Assembly (NCBI GenBank): GCA_045106825.1
Contig: JBGCFH010000362.1
Location: 1-16,741, forward strand
Source of the DNA: CAWVWD01 sp045106825
GTDB taxonomy: Bacteria; Bacteroidota; Bacteroidia; Chitinophagales; Saprospiraceae
DNA: 16,741 bases
Direction: 5' to 3'
Every line of letters starts with the position of its first letter. Position 1 is the first letter of the stretch. The notes below the pieces were generated by a model that did not search any database, was not told the origin of the DNA, and worked only from the letters and a program-made list of their open reading frames with translations. A program made the translations under genes and the position numbers. Positions 7,300 to 12,783 of the stretch are shown one piece after another.

Positions 7300-8057
7300 C
7301 GTTTTTCATTTTTAATCGTTACCAAATAATCCAATGCCAACTGCGGATGTAAGCCAACAACTTCACCAATGACAATAATTCCAGGCGTTCCAATTTGTTC
7401 CGCTTCCGCAATTTTTACGATAGAATTGACCGTTCCCAAAGCAATTTTTTCATTGTCCCAAGAACCATTTTGAACAATCATAACAGGCATTTCACCCTTA
7501 CCTTGTTGCCTAAATATTTCGGTGATTTGTCGCAATTTCCGAATACCCATCAAAATCACAATCGTAGCTGAAGTCTGAGCCGCAATCTGAATATCATTCG
7601 ATAATTTTCCGTTTCGAGTTGTTCCAGTCATTACCCAAAAACTCTCGTTAATTCCACGACGAGTTAACGGCACATTTTGCAAAGTCGTCAAAGAAGTTGA
7701 AGCCGAAAGCCCAGGAATAACTTCTGTTTCGATATTGAAATTATGAGCGTAATCAATCTCTTCATGTCCCCGACCAAAAATGAACGGATCGCCACCTTTC
7801 AGTCTTACAACATTGCCATAGTTCAAGGCATTTTGTACCAACATCAAATTGATTTCATCTTGAGAATAAGCGTGTTTGTTCGCTCGTTTTCCCACATAAA
7901 TTTTAATCGCATTCGGTGCTTCGTCCAACAATTCTCGATTGACCAAGGCATCATATAAAATTACATTTGCCTGCTGAATTGCTGTCAATCCTTTCACCGT
8001 TATCAAGTCTGCATCACCTGGACCTGCACCAACAAGCGTTATTTTTGAATTTTTCAT
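7296..8057 (-). CDS. cobA: Uroporphyrinogen-III C-methyltransferase (SUMT)
   Basis: It uses two S-adenosylmethionine to convert uroporphyrinogen III to precorrin-2, the first step of siroheme synthesis. VGAGPGD (9-15) is the first tetrapyrrole-methylase signature. VRLKGGDPFIFGRG (84-97) is the second and contains the SAM-site residues. VIPGLSAS (113-120) is the third. The length of 253 residues is typical for a stand-alone SUMT. It follows the sulfite reductase by 83 nt, a gap occupied by an octamer repeat, and overlaps the next gene by 4 nt. Since no cobalamin gene is nearby, a siroheme role is inferred. SAM use makes this step depend on the cysteine/methionine the operon helps produce. Confidence 0.96.
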   Translation of the reverse strand: MKNSKITLVGAGPGDADLITVKGLTAIQQANVILYDALVNRELLDEAPNAIKIYVGKRANKHAYSQDEINLMLVQNALNYGNVVRLKGGDPFIFGRGHEEIDYAHNFNIETEVIPGLSASTSLTTLQNVPLTRRGINESFWVMTGTTRNGKLSNDIQIAAQTSATIVILMGIRKLRQITEIFRQQGKGEMPVMIVQNGSWDNEKIALGTVNSIVKIAEAEQIGTPGIIVIGEVVGLHPQLALDYLVTIKNEKR

Positions 8058-8067
8058 TTTCCATTTT

Positions 8068-8137
8068 GTGTTGAGGTGTTGAAGTGTTGAAGTGTTGATG
8101 TTGTTGATTAAACATCAACACGGCAGCACATCAACAC
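8068..8137. repeat. Octamer array G with inverted copies
   Basis: There are four 8-bp units, GTGTTGAG, GTGTTGAA, GTGTTGAA and GTGTTGAT, at 8068-8099. CATCAACAC, the complement of the end of the array (GTGTTGATG, 8092-8100), occurs at 8113-8121 and again at 8129-8137. It lies between the sulfite reductase and cobA. The operon mRNA can form alternative hairpins here. No terminator-like U-tract was seen. Confidence 0.7.
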
Positions 8138-8140
8138 ATC

Positions 8141-10285
8141 TTATGCCTTATAATATTGATCAACTACCAACTTTTCTTCCTGACTTTCAACCAGTTGATT
8201 TTCTCTAAACGTCAAGACTTGTTGAAAAAATCGAGTAGCTTCATGCAGATAATGCTCTGCAAAAACCTCTGTCGGTGTTGTTTTTTTGAAGCGTAAAACG
8301 TGATTCACAAAATCCGTTTCAAACTGAAAAATCTCGGTATCAACAAAGTGTATTTGAAAATCATTGAGAATACTGATTTGTGTATTACACTTCACATCAA
8401 TACTCAACAACAAGGCTTTCGCCCCAATAACAAAACCGCTGTAAGCGTGATAAGAACTATCGCCAAAAGCGGCATTTTTGAAAGCTATTTTCGCATTTTC
8501 CAGTTTATCTTCTGCGTCTTGAATAATCGTTCCAACGACATCATAAGCGACACCAGCACATTCTCCAATACCGATTTCACGGACATAATCGTGTGTTTGT
8601 CCCCAATCGAAAAAGTCCTCTTTTTGAAGTTCGGACGTATCGGCAAGCGGCTTTAATAATTGATGAAAATACTTTTTACCTTGGCGACGATAATAATTGT
8701 TGAAAATCTCGTTTTCAGTTTTGTTATTTTCAAAATCAGTCAATAGTGAACGTAAAGCTTCTAATATTTTTTTAGTTGGTAACTTGATAATTTTATCCGC
8801 AATTTTTCCTGTTCCATCAGGATTCAATCCGCCACCTAACAAGATTTGCATTGCAGGAATAATCAAGGCTTTTTTCTTAATTGAACTACCATGAAAACCA
8901 ATTTGAGCCGCAGTATGCTGACCACAAGCGTTCATACAACCACTAATTTTTATTTTCAAAAATTGGTCGTGAATCAAGTGCGGAAATTCTGCCCAAATCA
9001 ATTGTTCGATGTGTTGTGACAAGCCTGTACTATTTGTCACCGCTAAGTTACAAGTGTCTGTACCAGGACAAGCAGTTACATCGGCAATCGAATCAAAACC
9101 AGCTTCTGCCAAGCCAATTGAGTTTAACGCTGTGTATAAATACGGCAAACCATCCGCTTCCACATATCGCAATAAGAAACCTTGATTTACGGTAACTCGA
9201 ATATCGTCAGCCGCATATTTTTTGATAATTTCGGCAAACTGTCGAGCCTTTTCAGCGTGAATATCTCCTAATTGAACTTTGACATAAACACCAAAATATC
9301 CTGACTGTTTTTGCTCAAAAACATTCGTTTCTTTCCACAAATTATATGAAGTATCGTGCGACCAATTCAAAGAATGAAAATTGTTTTTTGGCAATTCAGT
9401 AGGCTCAAAATCATCGGTTTTAATAGGAATTGTTTGTTGTGTTAAGCCTTGTAATTCTTCATTAACCAAATCCAGCCAAGCAGCTAAACCTAATTTTTTT
9501 AATAAAAATTTCATACGAGCCTTAAAGCGTTTTTCACGTTCTCCATATCGGTCAAAAACTCGAATTGCAGCTTCCATGAACGGTAATAATTTTTCTTCTT
9601 CCAAAAAGTCAAACGCTTCGTGTGCTTCCATCGCTTGAGCACCTAAACCACCAGCTACTAAGACTTTAAAACCACGTTTTTCAACACCATTTTCAATCTT
9701 CACTTTTGGAATCATTCCAAAATCATGGAAATATGCAAATGCAGAATCTGCTTCACTTGACGAAAATGCAATTTTGATTTTTCGTCCCATTTCTTGACAA
9801 ATCGGATTACGTAAAAAATACTCAAACGCAGCGTGTGCATAAGGTGTAACGTCAAATGGTTCATTCGGGTCAATTCCTGCAATCGGCGAAGCCGTGATAT
9901 TTCGAACAGTATTTCCACAAGCTTCTCGTGCGGTTACGTTTTTCTCTGCCAATAATTCCCAAATCGTAGGCGAATCATTCAGCTTCACATGATGATATTG
10001 AATATCTTGTCGAGTTGTCAAGTGCAAGTTGCCAGGCGTAAACCTTTCGGACACATCGGCAATTCTGACTAACTGCTCGGTCGTGATTTTTCCGTAAGGA
10101 ATTTTGATACGAAACATCTGCACACCTAATTGTCGCTGTCCATAAACACCTCGTGTCAAGCGGTAATGTTTGAAGCGTTCTTCATCCATTTTTCCCGTTT
10201 GGAACGCATTGATTTTATATTTTAATTCCGCAATATCTTTTTCAGCTTCAGGCGAAATCGTTAATGTTTTAGAATCGGTTTTCAT
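8141..10285 (-). CDS. Siroheme-dependent sulfite (nitrite/sulfite) reductase with HEPN-like C-terminal domain
   Basis: This catalyses six-electron reduction of sulfite to sulfide in the cytoplasm. The two ferredoxin-like half-domains and siroheme regions span about residues 30-555. LHLTTRQDIQYHHV (87-100) and GNTVRNITASP (124-134) are conserved siroheme/substrate blocks. Four [4Fe-4S]/siroheme cysteines are visible: ACPGTDTC (Cys406, Cys412) and GCMNAC (Cys450, Cys454). Nitrite reduction cannot be excluded from motifs, but operon partners CysH, CobA and the Met8-like protein point to sulfite. Residues about 575-700 are an extra helical region resembling a HEPN domain, without a clear RxxxxH nuclease motif. 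It is first in the operon. Its start MKTDSKTLTIS follows an A/T-rich leader behind the two attenuators. Confidence 0.94.
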   Translation of the reverse strand: MKTDSKTLTISPEAEKDIAELKYKINAFQTGKMDEERFKHYRLTRGVYGQRQLGVQMFRIKIPYGKITTEQLVRIADVSERFTPGNLHLTTRQDIQYHHVKLNDSPTIWELLAEKNVTAREACGNTVRNITASPIAGIDPNEPFDVTPYAHAAFEYFLRNPICQEMGRKIKIAFSSSEADSAFAYFHDFGMIPKVKIENGVEKRGFKVLVAGGLGAQAMEAHEAFDFLEEEKLLPFMEAAIRVFDRYGEREKRFKARMKFLLKKLGLAAWLDLVNEELQGLTQQTIPIKTDDFEPTELPKNNFHSLNWSHDTSYNLWKETNVFEQKQSGYFGVYVKVQLGDIHAEKARQFAEIIKKYAADDIRVTVNQGFLLRYVEADGLPYLYTALNSIGLAEAGFDSIADVTACPGTDTCNLAVTNSTGLSQHIEQLIWAEFPHLIHDQFLKIKISGCMNACGQHTAAQIGFHGSSIKKKALIIPAMQILLGGGLNPDGTGKIADKIIKLPTKKILEALRSLLTDFENNKTENEIFNNYYRRQGKKYFHQLLKPLADTSELQKEDFFDWGQTHDYVREIGIGECAGVAYDVVGTIIQDAEDKLENAKIAFKNAAFGDSSYHAYSGFVIGAKALLLSIDVKCNTQISILNDFQIHFVDTEIFQFETDFVNHVLRFKKTTPTEVFAEHYLHEATRFFQQVLTFRENQLVESQEEKLVVDQYYKA

Positions 10286-10315
10286 TAATTTTATATTTAG
10301 AATTTTAAATTTTTC

Positions 10316-10340
10316 CAGTAGCGGCTGTCTTTAGCTGCTG
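10316..10340. repeat. Dispersed repeat, copy 2
   Basis: CAGTAGCGGCTGTCTTTAGC, continuing TGCTG, nearly matches the sequence at 21-45. Here it lies between the second attenuator terminator and the sulfite reductase start codon, so it is part of the mature leader RNA. Confidence 0.6.
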
Positions 10341-10348
10341 CAATAAAT

Positions 10349-10397
10349 GATTAAAATAAAAAGCCCTTTCAAGGATTAAATTTCCTTGAAAGGGCTT
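10349..10397 (-). terminator. Attenuator 2 intrinsic terminator
   Basis: Minus-strand AAGCCCTTTCAAGGA (10397-10383) pairs perfectly over 15 bp with TCCTTGAAAGGGCTT (10375-10361) around a 7-nt A/T loop. The right arm is followed by TTTATTTTAA. It lies 25 nt past the stop of leader peptide 2 and 64 nt before the sulfite reductase start, so it would stop transcription before the structural genes. Confidence 0.9.
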
Positions 10398-10446
10398 GTC
10401 AATACTTACGTACAGACATAACTTACCTATCGTCACAAGGAAACTC
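10378..10446 (-). promoter_or_regulatory. Candidate antiterminator helix 2
   Basis: Minus-strand GAGTTTCCTTG (10446-10436) lies in leader 2 just after the five-Cys run. It can pair over 11 bp (two G-U) with CAAGGAAATTT (10388-10378), which is the top of the terminator left arm plus its loop. The two structures cannot form fully together. A ribosome waiting at the Cys codons leaves the upstream arm free, while one near the stop codon covers it. Nine lower terminator base pairs remain free in the antiterminated form, so the competition is weaker than in attenuator 1. Confidence 0.6.
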
Positions 10447-10515
10447 GTGAAGTCCAATGCAGCAACAACAACAATGATTGTCGCAAATGATTATGTTTAA
10501 ATTTGGAATAATCAT
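10423..10515 (-). CDS. Cysteine-rich leader peptide 2 (30 aa)
   Basis: This small frame starts with MIIPNLNIIICDNH and continues CCCCCIGLHEFPCDDR before TAA. It has seven Cys codons, five of them consecutive (residues 15-19, TGT TGT TGT TGC TGC). It has no hydrophobic targeting signal and is not expected to have a function as a protein. It lies 25 nt after the U-tract of the first terminator, and its stop is 25 nt before the second terminator hairpin. The inferred role is that ribosome pausing at the Cys run, when Cys-tRNA is scarce, permits read-through into the sulfur operon. A metal-binding micropeptide is the alternative, but the terminator and antiterminator geometry favours attenuation. 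Confidence 0.82.
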   Translation of the reverse strand: MIIPNLNIIICDNHCCCCCIGLHEFPCDDR

Positions 10516-10540
10516 ATCAGCTTGAATATTTTAGGTAGGT

Positions 10541-10590
10541 AAAAAAAAAATCTTTTCAAGGTCGTATTAGGACTTACCTCGAAAAGATTT
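10541..10590 (-). terminator. Attenuator 1 intrinsic terminator
   Basis: Minus-strand AAATCTTTTCGAGGT (10590-10576) pairs over 15 bp (one G-U) with ACCTTGAAAAGATTT (10562-10548) around a 13-nt loop, then seven further T residues. The hairpin begins 42 nt after the stop of leader peptide 1 and precedes leader peptide 2, making a first stop point in the operon leader. Confidence 0.9.
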
Positions 10591-10632
10591 TGAATATTAA
10601 AAATTATCAATAAATCAGCAATCGAAGTAAAT
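10572..10632 (-). promoter_or_regulatory. Candidate antiterminator helix 1
   Basis: Minus-strand ATTTACTTCGA (10632-10622), starting at the base right after the leader 1 stop codon, can pair over 11 bp (two G-U) with TCGAGGTAAGT (10582-10572). The latter contains seven bases of the terminator left arm plus four of its loop. A ribosome that finishes leader 1 would cover the first arm and let the terminator form. One stalled in the Cys run would leave it free for the antiterminator. The left-over terminator stem is only eight bp and mostly A-U. Confidence 0.72.
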
Positions 10633-10686
10633 TCATTCACAACGACAACAGCAACAATTGTTTGTTTTATTGATAAATATTTGCAT
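10633..10686 (-). CDS. Cysteine-rich leader peptide 1 (17 aa)
   Basis: The frame reads MQIFINKTNNCCCCRCE then TGA. Five of 17 residues are Cys, encoded TGT TGC TGT TGT, then CGT, TGT. The ATG follows an A/T-rich leader typical of the phylum. It begins about 83 nt downstream of the predicted transcription start. Position, size, consecutive codons for the end product of the operon, and the terminator 42 nt after its stop together indicate a cysteine-sensing leader peptide, in the manner of amino-acid biosynthetic attenuators (trp, his). Polycysteine leaders acting this way are known from mycobacteria. Their use here is inferred. Confidence 0.83.
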   Translation of the reverse strand: MQIFINKTNNCCCCRCE

Positions 10687-10738
10687 AATTGTATTTTATT
10701 GAAATTAAAATTATTTTAATGAAACAATTTAATTTAAT

Positions 10739-10776
10739 CATTATGCTAATAAAACAACTGTTTGATTAACATAATG
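10739..10776. promoter_or_regulatory. 38-bp palindrome at the sulfur operon start site
   Basis: CATTATGCTAAT (10739-10750) mirrors ATTAACATAATG (10765-10776) with one mismatch, and AAACA (10752-10756) mirrors TGTTT (10759-10763) inside it. The element abuts the predicted -7 box and covers the expected transcription start. It may be an operator for a repressor, or a 5'-end stem-loop of the transcript. No known operator was recognised. Confidence 0.6.
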
Positions 10777-10809
10777 CAAATGTAATAGTAGAAAGTTTAC
10801 AATTGCAAA
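10777..10809 (-). promoter_or_regulatory. Predicted promoter of the sulfate-reduction operon
   Basis: The minus strand reads TTTG (10809-10806), 21 nt, then TACATTTG (10784-10777). This matches the Bacteroidota TTTG / TAnnTTTG pattern. Transcription would begin near 10770, about 83 nt before leader peptide 1 and about 485 nt before the sulfite reductase. Confidence 0.6.
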
Positions 10810-10836
10810 TTTAGATACTGTTTTTTATATGGATTT

Positions 10837-10858
10837 TAATGTGATGCACATCACATTA
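10837..10858. promoter_or_regulatory. CRP/FNR-family operator candidate
   Basis: AATGTGATG and CATCACATT are perfect 9-bp arms around CA, extended by a T-A pair outside. The core fits the TGTGA-N6-TCACA pattern bound by CRP/FNR-superfamily regulators. Its centre is about 78 nt upstream of the predicted sulfur-operon start and about 390 nt upstream of the divergent oxidoreductase gene, so it could serve either direction. Confidence 0.6.
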
Positions 10859-11236
10859 TAAAAATTGAGTTTTATAATTATATATGCGTTATTTTTAAAG
10901 CCTTGAATACTAATGGATTACATTGTGCAATTACTATATTAATTGAGTTTATAACGCAAAAGCGAATTTGTGTTAATATTTTCAAAATCTAATATTTTTA
11001 AAAAAAATGAGTGATTATTTATAATAAACTTCATTAAAAAGGTTCTTTAAAAACACTCATTTTTTGTCCACATTCTGACAACTCCACATGAAATGTTAAT
11101 TCTTTAGCCTACCTTTTCAACTATATCACTTGTTTTGTCATAAAATATTCATCAACTTACGGACAAACGAAAAACTTTAATTATTTGTATTGAAAATAAC
11201 AATCAAACCATATTAACAATCTAACAATCATTCTAT
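10859..11236. other. AT-rich divergent intergenic region
   Basis: Between the CRP-like site and the oxidoreductase start there is no credible gene. It holds one long-range inverted repeat (AAAAAATGAGTG at 11002-11013 against CACTCATTTTTT at 11054-11065, 40-nt interior). No clear TAnnTTTG promoter was found on the plus strand for the downstream gene, although one must be somewhere here. A small RNA ending at the inverted repeat's T-run (about 11065) is possible but unsupported. Confidence 0.4.
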
Positions 11237-12580
11237 ATGCACATTGCCATTATTGGAAACGGAATTAGTGGAATTACCGCAGCTCGATTTATTCGTAAAC
11301 TAAGCGATCACAAAATCACTGTTATTTCTTCTGAATCGGAGTATTTTTACTCTCGAACTGCTTTGATGTACATTTATATGGGACATATGCGACAACAAGA
11401 TACGCAACCTTATGAACCGTATTTTTGGAAAAAGAATCGTATTGATTTGAAAAAAGCACGGGTTGAAGCGATTGATACAAATCAAAATACGCTTTGGTTT
11501 CAGGATGAAACAAAATTGGAATACGATAAACTTATCATCGCAACTGGTTCTTCTTCCAATAAATTTGGTTGGCCAGGACAGGATTTAAATGGTGTCGGTG
11601 GTTTGTATTCGCTTCAAGATTTAGAAAAAATTGAAAAATATAGCAAAGATTTAAAACGTGCCGTTATTGTTGGTGGTGGATTGATTGGAATTGAGTTGGC
11701 GGAAATGTTTCATGCTCGAAGCATTCCTGTTACCTTTTTGGTGCGTGAAACAAGTTTTTGGAATAATGTCATGCCGCCAGAAGAATCGAATATGATTAAT
11801 CGTGAAATTAGAGATAATCATATTGATTTGCGATTGCAAACGGAATTGAAAGAAATCGTTGATGATGGAAATGGCAATGCTTGTGCCGTGATTACCAACG
11901 AAGGCGAACGCATTGAATGTGGTTTTGTTGGTTTAACTGCTGGTGTTCATCCAAATATTGGTTTTGTGAAAAATTCTGATATTGAAACCAAAAGAGGAAT
12001 TTTGGTGAATGAATATTTGCAAACCAGTATCGAAAATGTCTATGCAATTGGCGATTGTGCTCAAATGCTTTTTCCAAACCCAGGTCGTCGTCCTATCGAA
12101 GCGATTTGGTACACTGGCAAGATGATGGGCGAAACGGTTGCTCATACTATTTGCGGAAACGCAATAAAATACAAACCTCGGTTATGGTTTAATTCGGCGA
12201 AGTTTATGGACATCGAATATCAAGTTTATGGAACGGTTCTCGCTCGACCTGCGGAAAATCATGCTTCTATTTATTGGGAACATGAAAGCGGCAAAAAGTC
12301 GATTCGCATTGTTTATGACAATGAAAATGGGAATGTTTTAGGTTTTAATTTGATGGGAATTCGATATCGTCACGAAGTTTGTGAGAAATGGATTTTGGAA
12401 AAAACACACGTTGAAACGGTTTTACAAAATTTAGGCTTAGCCAATTTTGACCCTGAATTTTATAAGGAATATGAACAGGAAGTTGTTCGGCTTTATAATC
12501 AGCAAACTGGGAAGAATTTGCAATTGAAGCAACGACGAAATCTTAATTCGGTTCTCAGATTTTTGAAAATAAAAGCATAA
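11237..12580 (+). CDS. FAD/NAD(P)-dependent oxidoreductase
   Basis: This is a pyridine-nucleotide-disulfide-type flavoprotein of 447 residues. GNGISG (7-12) binds FAD, IATGSS (101-106) is the FAD-linker block, GGGLIG (146-151) binds NAD(P)H and AIGDC (270-274) is the second FAD motif. There is no CxxC redox disulfide in the N-terminal part. The layout is like rubredoxin/ferredoxin reductases and the flavin domain of assimilatory nitrite reductase NirB, with a C-terminal region (about 315-447) of unclear role. The next gene on the same strand is a membrane polyferredoxin, and the two may pass electrons between NAD(P)H and the membrane. The substrate is unknown. It is divergent from the sulfur operon and may share its upstream operator. 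Confidence 0.88.
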   Translation: MHIAIIGNGISGITAARFIRKLSDHKITVISSESEYFYSRTALMYIYMGHMRQQDTQPYEPYFWKKNRIDLKKARVEAIDTNQNTLWFQDETKLEYDKLIIATGSSSNKFGWPGQDLNGVGGLYSLQDLEKIEKYSKDLKRAVIVGGGLIGIELAEMFHARSIPVTFLVRETSFWNNVMPPEESNMINREIRDNHIDLRLQTELKEIVDDGNGNACAVITNEGERIECGFVGLTAGVHPNIGFVKNSDIETKRGILVNEYLQTSIENVYAIGDCAQMLFPNPGRRPIEAIWYTGKMMGETVAHTICGNAIKYKPRLWFNSAKFMDIEYQVYGTVLARPAENHASIYWEHESGKKSIRIVYDNENGNVLGFNLMGIRYRHEVCEKWILEKTHVETVLQNLGLANFDPEFYKEYEQEVVRLYNQQTGKNLQLKQRRNLNSVLRFLKIKA

Positions 12581-12599
12581 TTAATTAAAAAAATAACTT

Positions 12600-12764
12600 C
12601 ACAATCTAAAAAGCTCAATAGAATTTCGTCATGCTGAATTTATTTCAGCATCTCCTAAACATTTGAAAATCAATATTTGAAAAAGTTAAAACTTTGTGTT
12701 TTTATATCTGGGAGATGCTGAAACAAGTTCAGCATGACGAAAAAGTTTAGTTTTTTAGATTGTG
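12600..12764. repeat. 165-bp inverted-repeat (MITE-like) element
   Basis: Long, nearly complementary arms run inward from CACAATCTAAAAA (12600) and its complement ending at 12764. The inner arms are strongest. TTTCGTCATGCTGAATTTAT (from 12624) continues to CTCC at 12655 and matches the complement of 12711-12742 at 30 of 32 positions, and both differences are G-U compatible. The interior is AT-rich and non-coding. The element fills nearly the whole gap between the oxidoreductase and the membrane iron-sulfur gene. It would form a very stable hairpin in a read-through mRNA. Confidence 0.75.
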
Positions 12765-12783
12765 GAAGAATATTATATAAAAA

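Noticed and set aside
1603..8137. Tandem repeats considered as CRISPR-like arrays
   Set aside because: The units are only 7-8 bp, directly adjacent without spacers, and no cas genes are present.
8300..8656. 118-aa open frame on the plus strand inside the sulfite reductase gene
   Set aside because: It lies wholly opposite a well-conserved coding region, has no start signal or recognisable domain, and is a codon-bias shadow.
10349..10770. SAM or other metabolite riboswitch ahead of the sulfite reductase
   Set aside because: No recognisable riboswitch aptamer core was seen. The leader is explained by two small Cys-rich frames with terminators.
11002..11065. Small RNA gene ending in a terminator in the divergent region
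   Set aside because: The 12-bp A/T-rich arms are 40 nt apart, and no promoter or conserved RNA fold could be recognised upstream. It is kept only as a note in the intergenic entry.
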